Under the pieces are notes generated by a model that was given only the letters and a program-made list of their open reading frames with translations, was not told the DNA's origin and did no database searches. From Shinisaurus crocodilurus (taxonomy: Eukaryota; Chordata; Lepidosauria; Squamata; Shinisauridae), in NCBI GenBank assembly GCA_021292165.1, contig CM037876.1, forward strand, positions 107,594,324 through 107,658,323: a stretch of 64,000 nucleotides of DNA, written 5' to 3'. A program made the translations under genes and the position numbers. How positions within the stretch are numbered: position 1 is the first letter of the stretch; the number at the start of each line of letters is the position of its first letter. This document shows, one piece after another, positions 11,901-23,900 of the stretch.

Positions 11901-14900
11901 GCATTAGGTTGAGGAAGGCTGTTCTAGCTCATTGGTCTTCAGCGAATGGGTTGGGCACCACTACTAGGTTGCAGCCTGACCTAAGGTGGGTTGCAAGAGC
12001 AGGACTACCAACATGCAGATCTATGATAAAAAATCAAGAAGTAGGTCTCCAAATGCATGGCTGGGCTAAAGATCAATCCCAGATCTGAATAGCTGGAGAC
12101 CACTGTTCTTGCTACCCATGCCTGTATAAAACAACATGGCTGTGGCAAATGGGCAAGAGTAAAAACCAAATATGTGTGAACTAGATTATAGAGTTGGAAG
12201 TGACCTTGGAGGTCATCTAATCCAGTGCCCTGCTCAAGGGAGGATCTGCAAAGGCCAGATTGACTGAGCAGACATGGTTCTTGCTCCCTTTTCTCACTAA
12301 GCCCATTTTCATATCGTGGTTCTTTTGTGAAAGGGAGCAAAGGAGTAGTGTTTTGCCTCGCTACCAATGAATTCAGTCTCACACATGTGCAAAACTTTAT
12401 ACAGAGTCCAGGGAGCAGGTTGATATAGAAAATGTGCATACATGTCGTTTGTAATGGTCTGATATTTCAAAAAGGCTTTGCTTTTGGTACACAGCTTTTT
12501 GGGACTTCTCCTATTGCTCTTATCTTCTGGCTTTGGATCAGATCGCAAGAGCATCAGAACTGCAGCACTTGATCAGACCACAGCCCATTAGTTCACATTC
12601 CATTTATAACAGCGGCCACTCAGATGCCTCTGGAAGTTCACAAGCAAGGCATGAAGGTGGCAGTGGCCTTTCAGCTGTTGCTTGGCCTCAACGTCTGGCC
12701 TTCTAGTCTATATTCCTCTGTGTAGGGAGGTTCTGTTTAGCTAACAAGGCTAAAATAGGTGCTGTTGAGCCACTGCTGTATGAATTGGTCCATGACCCTG
12801 AGGGGAACTGATGCCCAGGATAAATTTTACAAACATGAACAATTAAACTGAGGACTTTTAAAAGTGCATAAAATGTCTTCTTCAGCAATTCTAGGGCTAC
12901 ATTATTGAATATTTGTAAAGGCAATATGAACTGCACAGCCCTAATATTTTTCTTTGCACACCACCATCCTTTGGCAGCAATCCTATGCACACTTGTTTGG
13001 GAGAAAGGCCAGTTGAATACCGAGATCTGTCATTCTGATCAAAACGATCAGGCTCACCATGGGGTTTTTCTGCTCGGCCTTCCCTCTTGGTCCTCCAGCC
13101 AGTATCCCAGTGTCCCTCGCAGCACAACCTGTCTTGTCTCCCCCGTGCGCATTTTGATCTTGATTACTTTTCATTCACTGCTGTTTCCCACCCAGCTTCA
13201 AAAAAACGCAATAATTGGTGTCTGTCATGCCCCTGTCCATGGGCAAAGCGTTATATCAGTTAGTATGTGGGGGGAGGGGGGACTGTGAGAGGAGTGTGGA
13301 ATGTGAGATGTCTGCTGATTGGCTGAGAGAGTGAGAAGGGGGGGTGAAGTCTGTGATATAAACAGTGTGCCCTGCTGTTCAAGAAGGAAGTCACAGAGGG
13401 CTGTCTGAAGAGAGGGGGAGAGAGAGAAAGAGAGGGGGGGGGTTGACTGAAGAGAGCTGTGGAGGGGAGTCTGAGGGAAGTCTGAAGAGAGAGTGGGAGA
13501 GTGGGTAGAGAAGTCTGAGTGGAGTTGGGAGCTGGAGTCTTGTGGGGGGGGGTTCAACATTTCAAATCCATCCATTAACATCTATTTCCCTACCCTTGAT
13601 TGTAAATAAATAAACTTGTTTCCTTTTTAAAAACTTAAAAGGAGTGGTCTGAGTTGGTTACCCTGGAGGGGGTTGGTGGCAGCAGAGGAGATTAAGAGAG
13701 TGTGGAGGTGGGGTCTGACAGGTGGTGGTGAGCGGTAGTGGTGAGGGGTGTCACAGGTGGGGGCAGCGTCAGGATTTGACTGTAGAAAGCTTTGGGTGTG
13801 AATCACAAGGTGGGGGTGAGGGGAGAGAGACATCACATTGCCGTATTTCCCCCCTCCTTATTTTTTTTTGTCCCAGAAATGTGTGCAAATGTCTTTGTTC
13901 TTTTTTTGTTTTTTTGGGTTGGTCTTTCACAATTGTGCAAGTGTGCTCTTACCGTTTTCTGATACAGTATATGTAGTCTTTCTTGCCTGGTCAATGCCCT
14001 TGCCAGTTTCAGCTGACAAACATCAACAGATTGAGGAGGCGAGACTGCATATAGGCTAAATTGAGGACAGTTGACAGCTGTCAGTTGCCTGGCTGTCAAT
14101 TGGAAAGCACCAGCAAAGGGAAAAAAGCAGCAGCGTAGGTTCACCTAAAGGGGGTGGGGTTAAGATCTTCCCCTTAGCAATGTAATCTTCTCAATTTCTA
14201 GTGTTGAACTGACACTTCTCAGTGCCCTCCACCTTCTCGAATCTCGACACTTCCCCGTGTCTCCAGCTAGTCCAGATAGGGGTGATTGTAAGGCCACCCC
14301 CTTCTCGCAGGTCCTTTTCAGAGCCATTACTGTGGTTCCAAGATAGCTGTCAAAAAACCCTGAGGAGGCGACTGAATGGGTTGGAATGAATGGGGCCACA
14401 TTGAGGGGGGCATGGCATTTGATCCATCTCGTTCTGCCACCTCTAAGGGTTTTTTTTTAACTCTGGGAAATTTGTGCATTTTTTTTTTTTACACGGAGAT
14501 ATACTGTACAAAGATTTCAAGGCTGGGGGAAATAAATGGAGGGGAAATATAATGCAAATTAATCTTCCATTTACGTCCCAGCCATTTAAAAATACCTAAA
14601 ATAAAAAATAAAATGTGGATTTCAACAAAACCAAACCATAAAAAAAACAGTTTTCTTGAAAAAAATATAATAAATCAGTTAGGGTGCAATCCAATGGGGA
14701 TGCCCTTACAGACATCCCTATGATTGCGCCCTAGCTGATTTATTGTATTTCTTCAAATTCGGAGGATTAAAGGAATCCTATGCAGGGTAGGGGAGCACAG
14801 AGGCAATCTTCACCTCCGTGCTCCTCCCACCCGCCATCTAGCTGCGGCGCTTCTGACGGGGAGGGAAGGGGGCTGGAGCACCACCAAGATATGTCATATC

Positions 14901-17900
14901 CTGGCGGATCCGATCTCCTCCCCTTCACACACCCCAGAACCCCCTCTTCACCCCTTCTCCAAGTTTATGAGCCCAGAGACTCAGCTAATGCGGTTCTTTC
15001 TATGCCGGTTGCGAGGCGGGGAGGGGGATCAGAGCTCTTTTCTGACCTCAGATCTGGGAATCCAAAGCATCCTATGGCCCCCTAGATGCTGTCTAGGGGC
15101 CATAGGATTGCTCTGTTACAATATTTATTTATTATATTTATACCCCGCCTTTTTTCCTACAAGGAACCCAAGGCGGCTTCCATAATCCTCCTCTCCATTT
15201 TATCCTCATAACAACCCTGTGAGGTAGGTTAGGCTGAGAGTCAGTGACTGGCCCAAAGTCACCCAGTGAGTTTCATGGCCGAGCGGGGACTAGAACCCGG
15301 ATCTCCTGAGTCCCAGTCCAACACTCTCACCACTACGCCACACTGGGTATACTCGTAGGTATATGAAATGTATACCTATGAGTGTGAAAATACAGCTATC
15401 AATAAAAACAATTATGCATAAGCTTCAAAAAAGGCAGACCATATATCCCTGTATTTATCGATTTGCAGGTGACGTCTAAATACCACCTGTTCAAATACTG
15501 AAAACGTTGTTAGGTGCTCAGTCCATTGTGTTATAGGAGGTGGGCATTTATCTTTCCAATGTTGTAATATCAGTCTTTTAGCTGTCAAAAGGGCATGGAA
15601 AATCCATTATTTATATTTATTCACAGACAATAAGCATTTATAAACATGGATCGTAGGTCGATATAACTGCTCAGCCTCAATCAGTGTTTCCAGTAGCAAA
15701 GGAGACTCTGAAGTTGTAAAAGCTGCAAGGCCAAACCTAGATTCTAAGAAATGTTGCAATTGCAAGTATTGCCATTCAGCCATAGCAGACAAATCGTATT
15801 TGGCACGCAAATGCAACAATGACAAAAGCTCGTCATCTGCACCCACTAATTGATCCAAGGTAAAAAGCAATTAACTGTCCAAGTCCACCACAGGAGCATT
15901 TTCTTACCAATTTTTAAATCTGGGTTTCCCTATAGAGTCAATTTTGCGTGAGAGAATGGATCAAACTGTAATTGATGGGATATTTATTATACGCCTCACC
16001 TCTCTGACTGCCATAATTGTGGGAAGAACCCTATCCATTTTATTATGCCGAGAACCTAATGCCATCCATTTGGAGAAAGGATCAAGACAGGAAGATTCCA
16101 AAGCAGACCAAGGTGCATAATCTAATCTGAGTGGGAAAGACCAAAATTTAGAACTGGTCAATAAATAAACCCTGTGATATAAAGCAAGATCTGGAAAGCC
16201 AAACCCACCTTCTTTACTTGGAAGTTGCATCCTTTTCAAAGAAACTTGTGGTGGGAAGGAAACCCAGAGAAATTAACGAAACAGAGCATTAAGTTTTTGA
16301 AAATACTTACCAGGTATAAATAGAAGAATCCCATGTAAAACATAGACAATCCTAGGTATAATATATAATAGAACCTTACCCCACCAACTCAACTTAAGAG
16401 ATACCCATCTATCTATATCCCGTGAGATTTCATTAGTCAACTTACTCACATTTAGCTTGTGCAGATTTGACAGACTGATGCCAGGTATAATTTTATAAAC
16501 ATGAACAGTTAAATCGAGGACTTGAAGACTTGCTGTTGACCATGGCTTGTTACTCTCTGTGTGTGCCAGCCATGAAGGGCCCCAACCCAGTGAGCAGGTT
16601 ATTAACCTATTTGCACTGGGCAGGATCCTGTGCCCTTGTAAGCTCTAGAGAGAATGTTATGCAACTGATGAAGGGGAGCCAGGCTATTGGTCCATGCAGC
16701 ACTCCTCCTGATTGGCTCAAGCATAGAGATGTGAAGGCATGGGGGGGGGGGAGAAACAAGCACTCCTCCATTTCCCCCAAAAGTCTTGACCTCCCTGAAT
16801 AGGTCTTCAAACCTTGTCCATGCTCCCTGGAATGGTGTGTGCTGTCTAGAGGCCCTCGGCACAGATGGATACTGTGTTGCACGGCCACTCCTTCCCTTTG
16901 TGTGTGGTACTCCAAAATGGTGCTTGTGAACCACGTAAGAGGAGCGTCAGAGTCTCCTGCACCTCCACCTTCCCAGCTGGAGGCTGGGAACCCCATGCAA
17001 ATGTGCATAGCTTCCTCTGATGACCCCTGTCCAGAGTCTCCCATGTCTCTTTGATGTCCCTGTGCCACAGGTATTCGCATGCAAATGTTCCCAAGCCCTC
17101 TAGTCATGATCAAGGAGCCACCCCTCCCCTGCCTAGCCCAGATGAAGTTCATCCTGATTGGCCAAGGACAGCCAAGCTACCGCAAGGAGGGGTGGGGGTG
17201 GGAATCGATACTGCCAGCCGTGGCTTCTGGTTTGAGTTGTTGTTGTCTAGACACAAAGGAGCGGAGTAGGGCTTTTTGCTGAGGCAAGCCCCAAGAAGAC
17301 CAACCCCCAGGCAAGGAGTAAGTGCCTGGGTATTTCTATAGTAAAGGACTAGTAGTTGTTTATAGCTCTACTTGTATGTACCAAAGTGTCTCCCCACCTT
17401 TCCCCCTCTTCCCTCATTCCCCACCTTTTATTGTAATCGGTTTACCTTAAATAAACTTTCCTGGTTCTACCCCACACGGTGTGTGTGCGGTTCCTCTGTG
17501 GTTCAGTGCTAAATCCAGTGTATAGACCAAGGGCAAGGGCCTGAGAGAATCAGGTCAAGACGGCAGAGCTAAGGCTGGCAGTTTTGCACCTTTGATCTCT
17601 CGTCTAGAAGAAAGGACCCGTTGGCAGTCCCTCACAGAACCCCTGTCTTGTGGCCTTGCACGAGCAGGTTCATTATGTCAGTGGGGCTGACAGAGTGGGG
17701 GGCGCTATGGCATCTGTTATGCTTGTTGTGATGGATGGATGTGTGCTGAGGCATGTCTCTGTTGACTTGAGTTTTGGATTTCTGTTTGTTTCCCCCCTCC
17801 TCTCATGGGCTGAGCATATGTAGGATATGCTGGCTTAGTGGGGGCAGCACATCTCTCTTCACCTCACCCCCGGCATAATTAGGTATAGGATTGCTCTGTA

Positions 17901-20900
17901 AGTAAAAAACTTTATTGTTTTTTTCTCAGCAAATATTTCAGTTCAAATACTTTTGGCTATTGGGAAACCTCTAAAGATATTCATACGGCATGTAAAATTT
18001 ACATTTAGAAGCAAAAGCTAAAAGGAATTCAAGCATGCTAAACCAATTTAGGTTGACTTAGGGCAGCAGAAAAAAATCTGGAAAACTTTCCGATTCAAAA
18101 TTTCTCAGAAAAAACACATCACCGGCTACTAGAAACGCAAACACTCAAAACTGTGGAATGCTCTTATTTTGGTTGTTTTCTACACATTTCAGACAGTTTA
18201 AAAATATTTATTTTGGTTTTCTGGGGGTGAGTAATATTTTTTGTGATTTTTAAAGACAGACCTTTTCACAACTCTGCTCCATAGCCAAGTCATGAAAATA
18301 CATGGATAGCAGGCTGCGATTCTTGTTAATGGGTGGCCAGCAAAAAGAAAGGGAATATGAGGCTGAACTGAATATTGCCTTCAACAATATTCAACGACTG
18401 AGCTTTATCAAACCCTAATCTGTCTCAGATTTAATCTTGACAAAATATATTCAGCCAAAGCTGATTTTGCCCTCACTTGGACCAAGCTGTTATATGGGGA
18501 ATCTGGCAACAGGATGGGTAAGCTCGTGGACCATAGGTGCGAGCACCTCAAAGCTTGCAGTGGTGTCCCCCTCCTCAGAAATGTGAAAGATAAACCCACA
18601 CACACGCTCTCTGAGACACAGACAGAGCAATCCTACCAGTGGGGATGGAAAGATCCAAAGGTGGAGGAACTGCCTTATCTGAAGCCCTGCTAGGCTTCCG
18701 GGTGGGCAGGGCGTGAGGAGCAGCTTTTTCCTTCTTTGCTTTTGTTTTTCTTGCTTAAACTGTTTTCCTCCTATTGGTGCCAATGTGAAGGAAATGAACT
18801 GCACCAGCTCTAGGTAGGGCTGGTATCGTTCTGCCGCTGTCCTGGGTGTGTGTTAGGGGCACAGGGGAGAGCTGTGGATTGGAAGAATGCCTCTTTTTTG
18901 AGCTTTCCATTGGAAAAGAGTTGAGACGCCAGATCTCCCACTCTGAGAGCAGACTTCTCTCTCCGCCCCAGGAGAGAGAGATCCAAAAAAAGCCTATGGC
19001 TTTTTGGATACAGTTATTTTGTGAGTGGTTTCACTCCAATCTCTTACGGTAGCCTTATGGACAGACTTTAGGAAAACATCCCTGGACAACCCCGCCCGCA
19101 CACGTTCCCCTCCCCTGATCTTCTCCTCCTTTTCTTGAAAAATGTTTGAAAAATACTGTGTGGTTGTCCATTATGCTACCAAAACATTAAAATTGTGACA
19201 AGACGCTCAAGACAAGAAGATGGATCTTTAGAGAGCTTGCCTGAAAGAATATGGTTACACGCAACGTTTTTCATTCTTGTCTAATGCACTTCTTATTTTG
19301 GCATAATAAAATTTTGTAGAAGTTAGGAATGGAACCTTCACACCAGACTGGGAATTAATTGAATATTAAGATCTGACATTCCACAGAATAGAAATTTAAT
19401 AGCAAATACTTAATAATCCTGTTTTATAGATGTGAGGAGAGAAAATAAGGTATCAAGGGCTAAGATTCTGATTCAAGTATTAGGTCATCTCTCCTCCTAA
19501 AGATGTCAAGGCAAAGGCCAAATGGAAGAAAAAAACCCTCAGAAACTTCAAGCCCAGAGAATTGGCTCAGCTTGTCTGAGCGTGGAAAGCTAAGCAGGGT
19601 CAAGCCTGGTTATTACTTGGATGGGAGACCCTCCTCTAGTTTCCTGCATTGAACAGGGGGTTGGACTCGATAGCCTTGTCCCGCCGCCGCCCATCCTTCC
19701 AACTCTATGATCTATGAAATCTATGAATTGCACTGATAGGCCTTCTTTCAGTGGCATTTTTTAAAAATGCAAAAAAAGGTATGTGTATAGAGTTGAATGA
19801 TGTTATCTCTGGTGGTAATGAATTTCATTATTTTTGTAACTTTTTAATATTAAAAACATTCACTTTTTTCTTTCTTTTTTAACAAAAATGGTTGTTTTCT
19901 AGGCAGGATTTTTTTAAAATCTGGAATGCCCTCCAGGTTGAGATTTGCCTTGCTAAGACACTATGAACAAATTTGCATGTCACGGCAGCCATTTCCTGGT
20001 TGTTTAGTCCAGGATTTGTGGGGACAAACATAGCACATGAGCCACGTGCCAGCCATTTCCGCTTTTTGGTTCCTGAGTGGTTTTGTGACATGATTAAGCA
20101 ATCCAGAGTTAACCCCACAACAAACCATGGGTTAACTCTGGGAAGCGTATTCTGCTCTTCCCCAGCAATTCCTAGGTTAAACAACCCAGGAACTGCCGCA
20201 TGACATGTGAACCAGGTTGCTATAGTTTTAGATGTTTGGCCAAAACTTGGCTGATATGAAGGCCATCAGCTGAAAAAAATGATTCTCTTGTTATAAACAT
20301 GTTCAGGATGTTTTCCTTTGTGGCTTCATTTGGGGGGGGGGGGCTTTTTGAGTTGCTGTCTTCTTGGTTGATTTTGGACTGTTTTGCTTTTTATGATGGT
20401 ATCTTTTGATGGTTGTTTAACATATTTTATGGATTTAGTTTTATTGTATGTATTTTTAAAAACCGTTGTAAGCCGTTTTGAGTTTCTTTCTTTGGAAGAA
20501 AAAAAAAAAGCAGGATATAGGCTTTTAAATAAAATAAATTCTTCTTTTCTTCAATCTCTGTTTCAGAGCTACTTTGCCTTTTCAGGTGTCTTGCTCTACT
20601 TTGCTGCAATTTGACCTTTATGCTCCCCTCTCCACCTCCAACAGAAAAGCCAATGCCATTCATTGTCATGGTACCCCAATTGTCATGCCTCAAGCACACC
20701 TTTGTCCTCTCTTGACGCCCTTCATAGCCACTTATCTGGGAATAAGCACTACTGCAGTCAATGGGCCTTACTTCTGAGGAGATATGTATACAATTTGCAT
20801 TCTCAGCTTCCTATGAGTTTTATGAGGGAGGAAAATGAAGGAGAGCAAGGGGTGATTGGGAAGGCCTGAACAGACATTCCAAACTTTATTTCCTTTGAAG

Positions 20901-23900
20901 GAGGAATTGAGGGGAGGGGATAAAGATTGGTTGAACTTTCCATTTGACTTGTCACACGAAACCAAACTCAAAGACTTTATATAGCACTTGTCCACAGCTG
21001 TGCAGCTATGCAGGTGCAATTCTCTTGGCTGAAAATTAAGGAAACACGCTGCAGTTATTCACAAGTGCGCGGCTGAGCTGTGTGTAGGTGTGTACGGTAT
21101 TTAAAAGTAGTGTCCCTCCAAAAAATTAAAGGCTCGCCGTCCAGCCTGGTTGACAGACAGCAAATAGAAGACTCATTTTTCCTTCTCTTGGAGCCACTCT
21201 CCCTCCCCCACCCCTGGGTGGAAGGTGAAGGTGAAGGTGAAGGTGGGGAAGAAAAGTCGCCACACTAGTTCTGCAGGCTGAAGTTACTTCCACCGATGCC
21301 CGCTAAGTTTGCCGCTTGTCCACACCAACATCACTAGGGCAATGACACAATAAATAGAAAGTCATCATATAATGGGTCTACAAAGAGACAGATGTGGTGT
21401 GTGAGTGAGCCAGATGTTCCAGTAATGGGAAAAAGCTCCAGTATAGATTAGCACTTGATGTACCCTTGACTTCTCACGTGGTGAATCATTGCTTATTTGT
21501 GCTTTGAGGCGTATGAAAATTCTGCCTGTGGCGATCAGTGCCTGCGGTTTCACACATGTACAATGGCCCTTGTTTTTGCCCATATGAACTCTTCGCAGGA
21601 ACTACTTACCAACCACCTTGTGGGTGGAGGAATTATTCTAACACAAAGTTTACCTTTGCTGTTCTCCGAGTGCTGCCTGATAACACTGAATTCTTGATAG
21701 TATGCCCTGTATTTCAGCTCAGCTTAGCACACCTTTTTGACAGGGCTGGTGGTATCTACCTGTTTGTGTGATACAAAAGGAAATCGTGACCCTCCTTTTG
21801 CAGTTCTGTAAATCAGACAGCATTATTTCCGTTACTACCTGCTAATGTGGGCAATGGCACTCCCTGTGAGTAGAAACAGTCATACGGGCAAAGCAGGAGT
21901 CAGCATCTAGCAGAGGGAAAATATATATGGATTTAAAGTTCAACTTATATAGAAATAAGCAAAATCCATATTCATTGATAATTTCTTAATAAGATGTCCA
22001 ATTGTCTTTGCTAGTATAGGTCCTCAACAGCTAAACAGCCCAAGGCATAAGTTTAACTTCATTGCAGATGTGGTGGAGAAGATTGCACCAGCGGTCGTAC
22101 ATATTGAACTTTTCCTACGGTAAGTTAGGAGTAAAAATAAAAATACTGTCCAAATGTGTGTTGTTTTTTTTACAGAATAAGTATAGGTCTGATGATGACA
22201 GGGCTGCTCCATAATTGCATATGAATGTCATGTCTTATATTAATGTCTCTGTGTGGACTTGCTTGTGTTACACAGGCTCCCAAAAATACTTGCACTACAC
22301 TTTTATAGAGAGCAGAAGATTATTGTATCACCCAGGAAGACAATTCTACGGTCTACTGCACAGATGAGTCATACTTGCATCCTTCCTTGTGCACAGATAT
22401 GCAGGGCTGATCACTGACAACTTTGTCTAATACTTTAGCTGGTGGTGTTGATGCTGTGGTAGGGACTTCATTGTAGTTGTGCAGGGAGTGAGGATGAGGA
22501 ATGAAACTAATAACAATGGATGTAGTTGCATCATCAATAGTTACTGATTTGGGTCATCTTTCCAACAACTAACATTTTGCTTCATAGAAACTCTTTCATA
22601 TATATCAGATTCTTACTGTTTTGGTGCATTTAACTACTGTCAGTTGGAGTATCGGTCCATTCAACTGATTCTTTATCTGCTTTCTCTTTAGTGCTACCTC
22701 TTGTATTGCAACTAGACATCAAGAAGCCTATTGGCAGAAAAAGTGGGGGAATGTTCTGCTTATTTATTGTGTGCATTTATAATTTAACCTGAGGGTAAAT
22801 TAGGAAAGGAGGAGTAGCAGAAAAGTATATCTCAATTAATATGCAGGCTTCAAAGCACTGTTCTCTCATAGGGATGGGTCAAAATCTATAATCTGATCAT
22901 TTTGCATAGGTAAAAGCTGCCACCAGACCTGTGATGCAGTAGAACTGTGGCCTGATCTGCCAATATCTTTTTATTTTCCTAGACGCAGCCACTTCTGCCC
23001 CCACCCTGCCACCAATTTGGATTGGTGTGACTGTGCTGGAGGTGGGTTTAACTCTCCCCCCTGCACCAATTCTTCAATGTAAATCACTCATCTCCTAAAG
23101 TTGTACTTCTGTATTTCCCCATCTGTGGCTTGCTTATTTATTTATTTATTATATTTATGCCCCGCCTTTTTTCCTGCAAGGAACCCAAGGCGGCTTACAT
23201 AATCCTCCTCCTCCTCCTCCTCCTCCTCCTCCTCCTCCTCCTCCTCCTCCTCCTCCTCCTCTCCATTTTACCCTCACAACAGCCCTGTGAGGTAGGTTAG
23301 ACTGAGAGTCAGTGACTGGCCCAGTGTCACCCAGTGAGTTTCATGGCCGAGCGGGGACTAGAACCCGGCTCTCCCGAGTCCCAGTCCAACACTCTCACCA
23401 CTACACCTCACTGGCTCACTGGCTCACTGGCTAATGCCAGCCCAATCCACCCTCAGTACTGCAGGCTTGATCCACATTTTTGGGGGCTGTGGGGGTGGTG
23501 CTGCAGCTGCTTTTAGAAAGATAAAAAGACACCAGGAAATCCTTTATTTGAAATATTTATATCCCACCTTTTAGGACAAGGTCCTCACAAAGCAGGTTAC
23601 AAAATAAGCATAAAACAGGACAATGCATCAGGTGTGGGCAACTTCCAGGGTTTGGGGGACTGCATTGCTCCACCAAACCCCATCCCTAGTGGCCCCTGCC
23701 ACTACCATGCGGCCAAAATTTGGTGGTGCAGTGGCAGCTGCAGCAGCAAGGAAAAAGCAGCCTGCCTTTAAAAGCCAAAAGTGCAGTTTGCTGCTGAAAT
23801 TAAGTGGCACAACAGTGGCAAAAGGGGCTATTTAAAAGCAAAATCGCCTCTTTTGTCACAGCTGCACTGCTGAATTTTGGTGGCAAACCACTCCTTTGGC

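Larger units (their letters stand above)
8921..22019 (+). other. HTRA3: HTRA3 intron 1
   Basis: GT-AG intron of 13.1 kb. Repeats with separate entries: LTR-like sequence at 13.2 kb, L1 ORF2 3' fragment at 15.4-16.5 kb, LTR copy at 17.1-17.7 kb, SINEs at 15.1 and 19.6 kb, L2 tail at 20.3 kb. A palindromic hAT-style remnant is at 11815-11930, a CR1 3' tail (minus) near 12180-12245, and a palindromic element ending in a CACATG/GTGAACC arm near 19970-20215. In 9010-11810 and 20560-22000 I see nothing I can name. Confidence 0.85.

Noticed and set aside
12800..12870. Short likeness to 16480-16525 (ATAAACATGAACAGTTAAA against ACAAACATGAACAATTAAA)
   Set aside because: Real but only about 45 bp; it is not enough to assign a family or infer an event.
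15118..15347. Possible tRNA gene (A and B boxes present)
   Set aside because: The boxes are part of a repeated SINE with a LINE-type tail, present at least six times in the window; the cloverleaf is not maintained.
16607..17152. 181-residue minus-strand frame
   Set aside because: It overlaps LTR-like sequence in the opposite sense and shows no recognisable domain or typical codon pattern.
19561..19630. Possible 5S rRNA gene
   Set aside because: Only about 70 bases of 5S-like promoter sequence are present, fused to a CR1 tail; it is a SINE head.
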